34,291 nucleotides of DNA from Planctomycetota bacterium (lineage in GTDB: Bacteria > Planctomycetota > JACOTG01). Every line of letters starts with the position of its first letter. The first letter of the stretch is position 1. Location: assembly GCA_016178505.1 (NCBI GenBank), contig JACOTG010000078.1:1-34291 (forward strand), given 5' to 3'. The notes beneath the pieces are model-generated. The model ran no database searches, was not told the DNA's origin, and worked only from the letters and a program-made list of their open reading frames with translations. The position numbers were made by a program, and so were the translations under genes. This document shows, in pieces, positions 15,868 to 24,919 of this stretch.

Positions 15868-16365
15868 TTACTTCGCGAGCGAGCGGTAGTAGGTGATGAG
15901 GTCGGTGTTGGTGGGCGTGCGACCGAGCTGGCGCAGAAGCGTTGCGATCTGGCCTCGGTGATAGGACGCGTGGTTCACGACGTGGAGCACGATCTGCCAC
16001 AGCGGCGTCTCGAACGGCTTGCCTTCGGTATTGCGATACGCAATGACGCGCGCGACGTCGGCGTCGTGGAGCGCGGCGCCCCACGCTTCGAACCGCGCGA
16101 GGAGATCGCGCCAGTCGCGATCGATCGCGTCGAAAGTCGGATGCGTGGCGTCCGTCGGGAACGTGCCCGGTGATTCGCCGACGAGTCGCGCGAACCAGAT
16201 GCGGTCCGCGCCGAAAGTGTGCAGCGACGTGCCGCGGACGCTGCCGAACGACGTTCGCAGGTCTCGCGCGTACTCGTCGGCCGTGAGCGGCTTCACGGAA
16301 TCGAGCGTGCGGTGCGAGGCCCACGTGCTGAAGCGAAGGTGTCCGGCCAGCTCTGACGCGTTCAT
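15868..16365 (-). CDS. DinB-family four-helix protein
   Basis: 165 residues, complete. The sequence has the DinB/YfiT four-helix-bundle pattern, with a putative metal triad at His49 (SLHTFGADRIW), His132 and His136 (VVNHASYHRGQI). Such proteins coordinate a divalent metal and include thiol-S-transferases and many stress-linked proteins of unknown reaction. It starts 12 bases after the stop of the methyltransferase gene 16378-16995, so the two form an operon. It converges with the O-methyltransferase across 56 bases. A thiol-transfer or detoxification role would suit the arsenic neighbourhood, but that is only inference. Confidence 0.88.
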   Translation of the reverse strand: MNASELAGHLRFSTWASHRTLDSVKPLTADEYARDLRTSFGSVRGTSLHTFGADRIWFARLVGESPGTFPTDATHPTFDAIDRDWRDLLARFEAWGAALHDADVARVIAYRNTEGKPFETPLWQIVLHVVNHASYHRGQIATLLRQLGRTPTNTDLITYYRSLAK

Positions 16366-16377
16366 GAGTCGCGAATC

Positions 16378-16995
16378 TTATCGCGCGCCCGGCACGGCGT
16401 CACCGCGATAGAACTTCCCGACGAGCCGCGGGACGCCCGGCTGTGCGAAGCGATCGAGGCGCGTGATCTCGAAGCCGGCGTCACGCACGAGCGCGTCGAT
16501 CGGTCGATCGAGGTGGCAGCCGCAGCCGATGCGAAACTGCACGGGGTTCCAGAAGCGCTGCCACCGCGCGATGCGCGGATCGTCGCTCCGTCCATGCTCG
16601 ACGAAGAGGTAGCGGCCGCTCGATCGCAACACGCGCCGCATCTCGCGGAGCGCGGTGACGGGACTCGGAATCGAGCACAGCGTCCACGTCGTCACCACGG
16701 TGTCGAACGACGCGTCGTCGAACGGCAGCGTCTCCGCGCTCGCGCGAACGCGGCGAACCGGAAATCGTGCGAGCGCGAGTCGACGCTCGACGCGCCGCGG
16801 CAGAGGCGCGCTCGGATCGACGGCGGTGAGCGACGTCACTGCGGCCGGGTAATGCTCCAGGTTGAGCCCGGTGCCGAAGCCGACCTCGAGCACGTCTCCG
16901 CGCGCGCTCGCAAGCCACTCGGCGCGAAGCGGAGCCCACGCGCGCATCGTCCACTCCATGAGCCGCGGAAAGACGTGGTTCGCGTAGAGGCTCAT
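16378..16995 (-). CDS. Class I SAM-dependent methyltransferase
   Basis: 205 residues from the ATG at 16995, which has GAGG about ten bases upstream. An in-frame start at 17043 would add a cysteine-rich segment reaching back into the preceding gene's stop region and is less likely. DVLEVGFGTGLNLEHYP (residues 34-50) is the SAM-binding loop, AVDPSAPL has the acid at Asp60, LPFDDASFDTVVTTW is motif II and MRRVLRSSGRYLFVEHG is motif III. This is the UbiE/methyltransferase-11 pattern. A GCGCHLDRPI segment near residue 165 resembles phosphatidylethanolamine N-methyltransferase-like and thiol methyltransferase-like proteins, but the substrate is not determinable. It is followed by the DinB-like gene in the same operon and lies 44 bases after the FG-GAP gene. 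Confidence 0.85.
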   Translation of the reverse strand: MSLYANHVFPRLMEWTMRAWAPLRAEWLASARGDVLEVGFGTGLNLEHYPAAVTSLTAVDPSAPLPRRVERRLALARFPVRRVRASAETLPFDDASFDTVVTTWTLCSIPSPVTALREMRRVLRSSGRYLFVEHGRSDDPRIARWQRFWNPVQFRIGCGCHLDRPIDALVRDAGFEITRLDRFAQPGVPRLVGKFYRGDAVPGAR

Positions 16996-17039
16996 CGCGT
17001 TACGACCTCGGCAACACGGGCAATCTCGCTCCGCACCGA

Positions 17040-20000
17040 TCAATGGGACGAATAGAAGACCTTCACGCGGTTCGTGCCGAAGTTCGCGGTGACGACGTCC
17101 GGGTCGCCGTCGCCGTCCACGTCGACGACCGCCAACGCCTGCGGCCCATCCAAGTCCGAGTCCCAGACCCGTCGCGGTGCTTGCGAGAAGCGCCCGGGAG
17201 AACTCTGCAGATAGATCGTCGCGTCGTGTGTGTTGTAGTTGGCGGAGACGAGGTCGACGCGCCCATCACCGTTCATGTCCGCGATGGCGACGGACTGCGG
17301 ATTCCCGGGCTCGCCGGCGGAGCTCACGATCGTGGGAGGGTCGGCTGGATCGAAGCCGCCCATCGCGCGCTGATAGAACACGACCAGCTCGTTCGCGCTC
17401 CCGGCGGCGCAAGCGATGTCGAGGCGGCCGTCTCCGTCGAGATCGCCCGTCGCGACCGACAGAGGACCTGCGCCGTTCGGCAAGGGAAGGAAAACGCGTT
17501 GCCGTTCCGTGCCGGCCGAGTCGAAGTAGAAGATCCCGACGTTTCCGCTCTGCGAGTCCGCCGACATCACGTCTGCGCGTCCATCGCCGTCTAGGTCGGC
17601 AAGCGCGACGGAAACAGGACTCTCCAACTTCGCGTCCTCGACGATCGCCGTTCGCGTGAAAGTACGGCTCGCGTCGCCGTAGAGCACCGTGACGGAGTTT
17701 CCGTCGAAGTTCGCGGAGACGAGATCGAGGCGGCCATCGCCATCCACGTCACCGATGGCGACACCCTTAGGACCCGGAGCATCCCCGGAGGCACCGGCCG
17801 GCACCATGATCGGAACCCTCTGAAACGCGCCGCTCTCTTGAGTCCACAGCAAGAGGTGGCTCGAACGTTCGCCACCGGTTCCAACGAGGTCGAGGTCGCC
17901 GTCGCCATCGACGTCGGCCATTGCCACGCCGGATAGAAGATCTCCTGCCGCTCCGTGAAGCACGACCGACCGAGTGTCGAACTTTCCCGGGGTCACCTGA
18001 GTGAAGATCGCGAGCCCGCCTCCCTGGACCGAGCTCGACGCAACGAGATCGGTGTCTCCATCTCCGTCGAGATCGCCCGTCGCAAGTGCGTTAGGCGAGT
18101 CCGTGATCGCGTCGTCGCCGAGTATTTTAGGGGGGGCATCGAAGGCCCCGGGTCGACGCTGCAAGTACAGCGAGAGCCCGCCGCGATCCGGGTCCGTTGC
18201 GACGAGATCGACGAAGCCGTCTCCGTCGAGATCCGCCGCAGCAACGTTCCGGGGTTGCGTCATTGGTTGTGTCATTCCCGTGACGAGAAGCGGTTGAGCC
18301 GAAAACACACCGGGGCTCTCTTGGTAGAGGATCGCGAGACTCATGCCGGTGAGGCAAGCCGCGGCAACGTCCAAGTCTCCGTCTCCGTCGAGATCCGCGA
18401 CGGTCACCGACCGAGGGAACGCACCGACGGGACGAACGCTCGGAACCCCGAACGTCCCGTCCTGAGCCTGGAAGAACAAGGCGATCGTGTTCGCATCTGC
18501 GCTTGTGCAGACGATGTCCTGGCGGCCGTCGCCGTTCAAGTCGGCAGCGGCGAGTGCCGTCGGGTTGTCGATTTCGGCCGTCAGCCGGCGCGTGTCCGTG
18601 AACTCACGATTTCCCATGTTCTCGAACACGACGATCGAATCGAACCTCGAAGTGTCGCTCGCGGCAACGATGTCCGGCCGACCATCCGAGTTCACATCCG
18701 AGGCGACGACGACGGTCAGAGAGAACGGGAGGCCGTCGCTGGGCACAAGCGGTGTGGGTGGTGTTTGGTCGTCGAAATGCCCAGGCGCGTCTTGCACGAA
18801 CAGCGAGACTTCCGACACATCGCCTACGGCTAGATCGAGACGCCCATCGCCATCGAAGTCCGCAATGGCAAGCGAACGCGGTTGGCGGATCGTGTGACCG
18901 ACCGGTCCACGAATCTCCTGAACGAGGCCGAATGTTCCCGGCGCATTTGGATCTTGATGAAAGACGGTGATGTTCCTTCCGCGGAAATTCGCCGACACGA
19001 TGTCGACGAAACCGTCGCCATCCAAGTCGGCTGCGGCGACGGTGCGAGGAACGTCGGTCAGAATCGGTCCGCCGAACGGGCCCTGCGGCGAAATCGAAAA
19101 GCAGCCGGGCTTCGATTGGAGGTACACGGAGAGCTTGCTGAACCGAAGATCTCCCTGAGAATCGTCACCGACCACGAGATCGAGATCCCCGTCGCCATCG
19201 AGATCGGCGACGGCAATGGAGTTCAACACGGAGTTGTCATCGACACGCCGCACGACGCCGGGAGCGACATCGACGGCGGCGTGCACGGGTCGCGGGACGC
19301 CAGTTCCCGAACCGATCCCAATGTCGCTTTCGAATGCGATCCCGCGCAAGAGCACGGGGCCTCCCCCCGCTGCGTCACTCGAGTTCCAGACGAATGTGTC
19401 GCGGGTCCCGGCGGGTCCAGCATGCGCGAGGATCCGTTCCGCACCGTCGGAGATTCGCCATCGCGTTGGCGACGTTCGGATCGGCTCGAACGGAGTCTGA
19501 ACGGTCGCGGTTCGAGTCGACGGGTCGTATCGGCCCACGATCCGACTCTGCTCGACGCCGCCACCGATCGCGAGGTCGTTCGAGTCGGTGAGGGCGACGA
19601 TCCGCAGTCCATCCGGTCCCGAGCCGAGCGCACCAATGCTGCCCTGGATCCCGCGGACGATCACGTCGCCGGTCGCCTGGCGTGCGCGCCCGAGGTCGAG
19701 AGTGCGAATCTCGAGCGTCCCATCATCGGTGTTCTCGTCCGTGACCACGAGCAGGCGATCGCCCGGCGGTTCCAGCGTCATTGCTTCGGGATGCGGCAGC
19801 AGCATCGCCGCGTTGGGCACGCCCGGGGGCAGCGGCCCGACGGGATCGACGGAATGCGTTTCGAGGTCGACCGCGACGATTCTTCCCCTCGATCCAAGCG
19901 CCGGCCCGTCGTGCTCGGCGACGAAGACGCGATTTGAATGCTGTGAATCCGTGACCACGCCCCACGGAGTGTGGAGCCCCGTGGCTCCAGTGTTCGAGTT

Positions 20001-21776
20001 CGGAGCGATGACGGATTTCGGCGTTGCCGTGCCGGAATCGTAGTCGAATCGGACCAGCGAGCTACCCACAGTGACGACCGCGGCGCGAGGCGAAAGACTC
20101 GCGATTCCACGGACGTCTCCCCGTTCAACGTCGGCGTTCGACTCGACGATGGGTGTTACCGAGACCGCGCCGTTGCGCGCGACGACCCGCTCGACGCGCC
20201 ATCCGCCGTCGATCGTGGATTCCGCGACGAGCACCGCGCGCCCGCCTTTCTCGACGGTCATCGCCTGAGCCGCGCCGGAACTCGAGCAGGGGACGAGATC
20301 GCGAGCGTGTCCCGTCGCCAAATCGATGATTCTCAACCGCCACGCGTTCGACTCGCTGCGATCGAGGACGAGCGCACGGACTCCGACGCCGACGGGGATC
20401 GCTGCGACGGGATGGTCGAGCGAATGAGTGCCGGCCTCCTGTTTCGCCCAGCTCGAAGACGCGGGCGTCGGGACCGAACTGGAGCGAAGCAGCTCGATTC
20501 GTCGTCCCATTAGATTTGGGCCTGGCCCGCCGGGGCCCCTAATGCCGGCTTCCGTAGAAGCGATCTCGGGGAGCATCAGCTTGGTTTCGTCGACGGGCAC
20601 GGCGAGGCCGCAAACCGACGTCGGGGCCTCCGTGGCGATGCGATAGCGGCGCCGATCGACGGGGTTTGCGAGCACGCGGCTCAACGTGAGTGGATCTGGA
20701 GGCAATACGGGAAAGGGTTCTCCAGCTCGCGTCCACTGGAAGACCACGGTGACCGGGTCGTTCTCAGGGTCGATGACGGTGAATGGAATCGGAACGCCTC
20801 GTCGCGCGTCCGCGTCGTCGACGAAGGCGTCTCCTTCGACCAGAAGCGTCGGGGCCTGATTGTTGTCGACGCGAAAGCAGGGCGTGCAGGCAGCCGCGCC
20901 TTGCAACAGACGATGTCCCGGCGACAGAAGGTCGTACGGCGTGAACTGAAGCTGCACTTCGTGTTCGCTGGCTCCCAGGTCGCTGTGCACGCTCCAGAAG
21001 AAGTCCACGGGATGATTGGGATCGATCGTCGCCGTAGAGATTCCGCGCAGCGCAGCGCCTTCCGGAGATGCCGCGTGCCAGGGGGTTCCGGGCTCGTCGA
21101 GCCGGCGAAATTCGACGTCGATGTCCACGAGATCCGACGAAGAGTCCGCGACCGTCAATTGAGCGTGAACGATGCCGACCACTTCTCCCGTCATCGAGTC
21201 GATGTTCACCACCCGTGCACCGGCGGCCGTGGGTGCATCGTTTCCCACGGAGATCACCTTGCAGGAATCCTGAAGCGCGCCGCTCGCACGGATCTCGACT
21301 CGAACTGCGGCGTGGTAGGCGGTGCCGATTTGGCCCGCGAAATCCCAGTCGCGCGTGAAGTGGCCGCCACCCTGGAAATGCAGGTTCGTGTCGCCGGTTA
21401 GCCGCACGTCGACTGCCGACCCGGGATCGAAGGGCACGGTTGGATCGCACGTAGGCGGACCCGATGGGTAATAGAGGATGCGGACATCCACGGGAATCGA
21501 GCGTTGATTGGTCAGATCGAAGACGAGGTGAGCCGGAGAAGTCCGCGTATCCCCCATCACGTCCACGAAACTCACGACGGGGGCGGCTTGCCCGCCACCG
21601 CCGGCACCGGCCGCCTGGAGTGCTGCGAACACCGAAACCGTTCCGGAGCCGCAACCGAGCGGAAACGCCGTAACGGCCAGTCCGGCGCAGATTCGAGCCG
21701 TTCGTTTTGCGGAGAAGCCCGTCGAGGATCGCCGTTTTCGCCTTCGCGACGACAATAGGGCTACGCCATCGGACAT
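17040..21776 (-). CDS. Giant lipoprotein with 14 FG-GAP/VCBS repeats
   Basis: 1578 residues. The ATG at 21776 follows GAGGG. A basic N-region leads to a hydrophobic stretch ending in FPLGC, a lipobox with Cys42, so a lipid-anchored surface protein is likely. Residues about 65-400 contain Ig-like beta domains. Residues about 430-840 look like a further beta-propeller (FVAEHDGPALGSRGRIVAVD, GDRLLVVTDENTDDGT). Residues about 848-1578 hold 14 FG-GAP/VCBS repeats of about 50 residues, each with a calcium-binding loop of the DLDGDGDLD type (variants DVNSDGRPD, DLNGDGRQD, DMNGDGRVD). Fourteen repeats fit two seven-bladed propellers. Integrin-like repeats of this type mediate calcium-dependent adhesion or ligand binding; no enzymatic motif is seen. 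Confidence 0.93.
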   Translation of the reverse strand: MSDGVALLSSRRRKRRSSTGFSAKRTARICAGLAVTAFPLGCGSGTVSVFAALQAAGAGGGGQAAPVVSFVDVMGDTRTSPAHLVFDLTNQRSIPVDVRILYYPSGPPTCDPTVPFDPGSAVDVRLTGDTNLHFQGGGHFTRDWDFAGQIGTAYHAAVRVEIRASGALQDSCKVISVGNDAPTAAGARVVNIDSMTGEVVGIVHAQLTVADSSSDLVDIDVEFRRLDEPGTPWHAASPEGAALRGISTATIDPNHPVDFFWSVHSDLGASEHEVQLQFTPYDLLSPGHRLLQGAAACTPCFRVDNNQAPTLLVEGDAFVDDADARRGVPIPFTVIDPENDPVTVVFQWTRAGEPFPVLPPDPLTLSRVLANPVDRRRYRIATEAPTSVCGLAVPVDETKLMLPEIASTEAGIRGPGGPGPNLMGRRIELLRSSSVPTPASSSWAKQEAGTHSLDHPVAAIPVGVGVRALVLDRSESNAWRLRIIDLATGHARDLVPCSSSGAAQAMTVEKGGRAVLVAESTIDGGWRVERVVARNGAVSVTPIVESNADVERGDVRGIASLSPRAAVVTVGSSLVRFDYDSGTATPKSVIAPNSNTGATGLHTPWGVVTDSQHSNRVFVAEHDGPALGSRGRIVAVDLETHSVDPVGPLPPGVPNAAMLLPHPEAMTLEPPGDRLLVVTDENTDDGTLEIRTLDLGRARQATGDVIVRGIQGSIGALGSGPDGLRIVALTDSNDLAIGGGVEQSRIVGRYDPSTRTATVQTPFEPIRTSPTRWRISDGAERILAHAGPAGTRDTFVWNSSDAAGGGPVLLRGIAFESDIGIGSGTGVPRPVHAAVDVAPGVVRRVDDNSVLNSIAVADLDGDGDLDLVVGDDSQGDLRFSKLSVYLQSKPGCFSISPQGPFGGPILTDVPRTVAAADLDGDGFVDIVSANFRGRNITVFHQDPNAPGTFGLVQEIRGPVGHTIRQPRSLAIADFDGDGRLDLAVGDVSEVSLFVQDAPGHFDDQTPPTPLVPSDGLPFSLTVVVASDVNSDGRPDIVAASDTSRFDSIVVFENMGNREFTDTRRLTAEIDNPTALAAADLNGDGRQDIVCTSADANTIALFFQAQDGTFGVPSVRPVGAFPRSVTVADLDGDGDLDVAAACLTGMSLAILYQESPGVFSAQPLLVTGMTQPMTQPRNVAAADLDGDGFVDLVATDPDRGGLSLYLQRRPGAFDAPPKILGDDAITDSPNALATGDLDGDGDTDLVASSSVQGGGLAIFTQVTPGKFDTRSVVLHGAAGDLLSGVAMADVDGDGDLDLVGTGGERSSHLLLWTQESGAFQRVPIMVPAGASGDAPGPKGVAIGDVDGDGRLDLVSANFDGNSVTVLYGDASRTFTRTAIVEDAKLESPVSVALADLDGDGRADVMSADSQSGNVGIFYFDSAGTERQRVFLPLPNGAGPLSVATGDLDGDGRLDIACAAGSANELVVFYQRAMGGFDPADPPTIVSSAGEPGNPQSVAIADMNGDGRVDLVSANYNTHDATIYLQSSPGRFSQAPRRVWDSDLDGPQALAVVDVDGDGDPDVVTANFGTNRVKVFYSSH
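17043..19233 (-). repeat. Coding tandem array of 14 FG-GAP/VCBS repeats
   Basis: Inside the giant lipoprotein gene, units of roughly 150 bases recur 14 times, each carrying a Asp-Leu-Asp-Gly-Asp-Gly type loop followed by a VxSAN or VxxxDxxSG strand. Units have diverged at the DNA level but keep the loop codons, which suggests old duplication under selection rather than recent expansion. Confidence 0.85.
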
Positions 21777-21880
21777 GACCCCGGTCCCTCACCCCAAATT
21801 GTCCCGAGCGAGTGTGCGCCTCTCGGGACGGCGCGCCATGGTAGTCGTTCGAGCGTGGCCCGCGAAAGATGGCGCGTGCG

Positions 21881-23695
21881 CTACGCGATGCGATTCCGGC
21901 GAACGAGAGCGATCGCGAGCACGAGCGCGAACAGAAGCGAGCCGGTCGCGGTGAGCACCGGAATCCGGGTTGTCGCGCAGAGAATCGTCGCGCGGGACGC
22001 GGAGGCGACGTTGAACGACGCGGGATGCTCGTTGGCGTGGACGACGCCATCGCCGTCCCCGTCACCCACGACACAGATCGTTCCGTCGTTTCGAACGTGG
22101 CCCGCAGTGGTGGCCGTCACCTCCACGACGCCGTCGCGCGCACCATCCGCTCCATCGAGGCTCGTGCAATCGGTGGCGTTCGCGATCGTCAGGGTGAACG
22201 GGATTTGCCGTTCGGTGCCCGCTGCCAGCGGAAAGGGCGGTGGTGGGACGAAGCCGCGCGACTCGAGCGCCGGCGATCGGACCGATAGATCGGCGAGATC
22301 GACTTGACCGGAATTCGTGACGACGAGGAAGACCGTCAGGCTGACGGGAAAGGTCCGCCCGAAGAGATCGAATCCCCGCGTGGGCGGTGTCGAGTCGGAA
22401 GGATCGTCGAAGGTCGAGTCGTCGTCGATCAGCACGGACGAGCGCACTCCCGGATTCCGAACGTCCACCGTCGCCTGAGACGACGCCGTCAACGCCTGCG
22501 GCGGATCGAGAGGGCTTGGCCGTACCAGGCCCGTTGCGGTGACGGTGTTCACGAAATCCGAGTCGATGCTTTTCAAGAACCCAGCCGCCACCTGCTCGGA
22601 GTAACCCAGCGACTGGAGACGCGCGGCGTCGAACTGGCCCGTGATGTCACCGCCGCTGGGGTTGAGGAACGGATCGTTCACCGAGATGTCGGTGACGGGC
22701 GTGAGCCCGGCGCCTTGAACGATGACCCGATAGAACACGGAGGCTCCCGGGATCGCCACGGCGCTGCGAGAGAAGTCGTTGAAGGGCGTGGCGAGCGCTT
22801 CCGAGGCATCGACAACGCCGTTGCCATCGTTGTCGCGAGCGCAAGCCACTTTCTTGTCCACGACGAGACCGATGAACGGCGTGTCCGCAGGAATGATGCC
22901 GAAGATCTGGTTCACTGCCGACATCTGACAAGCCGAGACCGCCGCGGCTCTGAAGGTGATCGGCCCGTAGATGTCGTAGAGTTCACCGAGTTCGGTGATC
23001 TCGAACTCCACTTGGCCCGATGGTGTGCCGTTCCGGAGTGGAGGTCCTAGACCGAAGAAAACGTCGGAGTCCCGCGGAAGCGGATCGCTCGCCTCGAACG
23101 GCCCGCCGACGTTTACCAGACGGTTCAGCCCGCGCAGGACGACCGGATCTTGGATCAGGACCGCGGGCGCCGGTGATTGGGGAGGTCGTCCGCGCCGGTC
23201 ACCGACCGCGAACAAGAAGCGCGATTGGCCAGTGCCCGGGGCGGTGAAGACGTTCGGGCCGCCCAAACGATTCAGGGTGATCTCGATCACGTAGAGCTCC
23301 GGGCAACGATCGCTGATGCCTGCCGGAAACGTCGTCGACACTTGAAAGGCGTCGTCATCGTCGTCGACGTCGAACGGTTTCCTCTCGGTCGGGTGATCCG
23401 GATCGGCTGCCGTTGGGAAGACCGGAAGCTGAATTCCGATGAACAGGCTTCCTCCGTCGACTTCACTGAACGAATCTTGCTTGATGGCGGCGATGTTGAA
23501 CCCTGATGGCCGGGCAACGTCAGGATGATTGGGGTCTCTGACGAGAGGCTCGTCCATCACGCCATTTGGATCTGGGAAGTTGTGCCTCAGGTTGGCGAGG
23601 TTTCCATTCAGCATCGGAGATTGCGCGAAGGTCGGATGAGAAGCAAAAAGCGATGCAAGAAGCAAAAAGCTGGAGACACGACGTGCAGTGAGCAT
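21881..23695 (-). CDS. Secreted DUF11-like protein with C-terminal sorting-type tail
   Basis: 604 residues from the ATG at 23695. The signal peptide ends near FASHPTFA (about residue 24). The N-terminal half is an unrecognised beta-rich domain with an acidic run (FDVDDDDDAFQ). The second half holds DUF11/CARDB-like modules (ASVFYRVIVQGAGLTPVTDI; FLVVTNSGQVDLADLSV) linked to two EF-hand-like calcium loops, DNDGNGVVDASE and GDGDGDGVVHANE. The C-terminus is IPVLTATGSLLFALVLAIA followed by LVRRNR: a short motif, a transmembrane segment and basic residues, as in IPTL-CTERM/PEP-CTERM exosortase substrates, though the motif is IPVL rather than IPTL. It lies 104 bases upstream of the giant FG-GAP gene on the same strand and may be co-expressed. 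No enzymatic function is visible. Confidence 0.85.
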   Translation of the reverse strand: MLTARRVSSFLLLASLFASHPTFAQSPMLNGNLANLRHNFPDPNGVMDEPLVRDPNHPDVARPSGFNIAAIKQDSFSEVDGGSLFIGIQLPVFPTAADPDHPTERKPFDVDDDDDAFQVSTTFPAGISDRCPELYVIEITLNRLGGPNVFTAPGTGQSRFLFAVGDRRGRPPQSPAPAVLIQDPVVLRGLNRLVNVGGPFEASDPLPRDSDVFFGLGPPLRNGTPSGQVEFEITELGELYDIYGPITFRAAAVSACQMSAVNQIFGIIPADTPFIGLVVDKKVACARDNDGNGVVDASEALATPFNDFSRSAVAIPGASVFYRVIVQGAGLTPVTDISVNDPFLNPSGGDITGQFDAARLQSLGYSEQVAAGFLKSIDSDFVNTVTATGLVRPSPLDPPQALTASSQATVDVRNPGVRSSVLIDDDSTFDDPSDSTPPTRGFDLFGRTFPVSLTVFLVVTNSGQVDLADLSVRSPALESRGFVPPPPFPLAAGTERQIPFTLTIANATDCTSLDGADGARDGVVEVTATTAGHVRNDGTICVVGDGDGDGVVHANEHPASFNVASASRATILCATTRIPVLTATGSLLFALVLAIALVRRNRIA

Positions 23696-23742
23696 GTAGC
23701 CCCATCCCCTTGGCCCTCCCCAGTCCTATTCCCCACTTCGAA

Positions 23743-23771
23743 TCAAAACGGTTCTGTCCGGAACAGAACCG
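23743..23771 (-). terminator. Intrinsic terminator after the GH172 locus
   Basis: CGGTTCTGT and ACAGAACCG (23749-23757 and 23763-23771) form a perfect 9-bp GC-containing stem with a 5-base loop. On the minus strand it is followed by TTTTGATT. It lies 190 bases downstream of the stop at 23963 and before the next minus-strand start at 23695, so it probably ends the GH172 transcript. Confidence 0.7.
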
Positions 23772-23962
23772 GAAGTCAGCTCGAGACAGAAAACGCGGTC
23801 GCCCGCTTCCGAATTCCGCTATCCGCGCGAGTCGAGATTCGGAGCAAGGCTCACTTCATCTCACGATGCTCCACGTCATGGTGTGGCGGAAGCTGCTAGA
23901 CGACCCCTTCGGTCTCCGACCGATGCCTGTTTATATTGCAGCGCCGAGGCGATTGTCAAAGC

Positions 23963-24919
23963 TCATTCCGGGCGACTTGCGCAGCGCAGCTCGAGGTTTG
24001 GATCGCAGAGTCGGAGTGTCAGGCCGAAGCCGCCGTCGTCGTTTCGCACTTTCACGAGAACGAGGTTCCAGCCTGCTCGAAGCCCGAGGTCGCATTCGTC
24101 CGCATCGGGCGAGAGCGGTCGGTGCACGGGGTGCGACCACGCGAGAGCGCCGTTGATCCAGACGCGCACGCCGTCGTCCGAGCCGAGCCGCGCGTGGACG
24201 ATCTGCTCGCGCGGCGATCGCACCCACGTCGCGACGTAGGCGAACACGGGCGCCTTCGTCGAGACGAGCGCGTTGAGGTCGAGGGCGTCGCCGGTCGCGT
24301 GCAATTCCTTCCATCCGGCCTTCGCGGGGTCGAAGTCGTTTGCGAGGAACGATCGCTCGACGTCGGGAACTTCTTCGACGGTGGCACCGGCATCGACGGG
24401 CGGCGCGACGCGCCAATCGCGCACGAAGGGCGACGCCGGTCGGAGTAGGATCGAGTCGATGCCGAACCAGTTCGACGACGTCCCCTTCGCTTCGGGCGCA
24501 CGGATCTCGAGCACGTGTCGGCCGCTCGCGAGCCCGACCGTTCCGATCACGGGCGACGTGAGCGGCGAGACGATCGGCGCGCGCGTGTCGATCTTGCCGA
24601 GCGGCTTCCCATCGATCGCGACGTCGAAGGACCGCCCCGCCGGCGTTCCGGCGAGCCGCATCGAGATCTCGTATCGGTCGCCGACATCGACTCGGAGCGA
24701 CGTGGATACCTTGGATCCGGGTGACAAATCTAGGGTCATGATCTCAGGTGGCGCGTACGGTTGATCGCGCTCGAAGTGACTGATCGGGAACGCTTGGTAC
24801 AGCGGGAACGGGGCGCCCGCGTAGCCATAGGACGTAGCGTCCCACGTCGCGCCCCGCGGATTCGCCGCGATCGGCCACTCGAGCGACGTCGCGGGAATCG
24901 CGCCCTTCGGCCGCGTCAC
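23963..24919 (-). CDS. C-terminal beta-sandwich part of the split GH172 gene
   Basis: 318 residues from a GTG at 24919 placed directly after the TAG stop of the GH172 gene and in the same reading frame. GAGGA five bases before the GTG could serve as a ribosome site. There is no signal peptide, yet the content looks extracellular. Residues about 60-150 are a jelly-roll-like module (YEISMRLAGTPAGRSFDVAI, then LASGRHVLEIRAPEA). Residues about 190-310 are a second module, LGSDDGVRVWINGALAWSH and LRAGWNLVLVKVRND, of a type I recall widely in Planctomycetota and Verrucomicrobiota sugar-related proteins. The lack of an export signal and the exact frame continuity suggest it was, or still is, the tail of one polypeptide with the upstream frame. 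It may be made by coupling, by readthrough, or not at all. Confidence 0.7.
   Translation of the reverse strand: MTRPKGAIPATSLEWPIAANPRGATWDATSYGYAGAPFPLYQAFPISHFERDQPYAPPEIMTLDLSPGSKVSTSLRVDVGDRYEISMRLAGTPAGRSFDVAIDGKPLGKIDTRAPIVSPLTSPVIGTVGLASGRHVLEIRAPEAKGTSSNWFGIDSILLRPASPFVRDWRVAPPVDAGATVEEVPDVERSFLANDFDPAKAGWKELHATGDALDLNALVSTKAPVFAYVATWVRSPREQIVHARLGSDDGVRVWINGALAWSHPVHRPLSPDADECDLGLRAGWNLVLVKVRNDDGGFGLTLRLCDPNLELRCASRPE

Noticed and set aside
14753-16324. 523-codon minus-strand frame opposite the O-methyltransferase
   Set aside because: Composition is arginine/histidine-rich and unstructured, while the plus strand has clear methyltransferase motifs.
23636-23675. Direct repeat AGAAGCAAAAAGC occurring twice
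   Set aside because: It lies within the signal-peptide codons of the DUF11-like gene and is explained by repeated leucine/alanine/serine codons.
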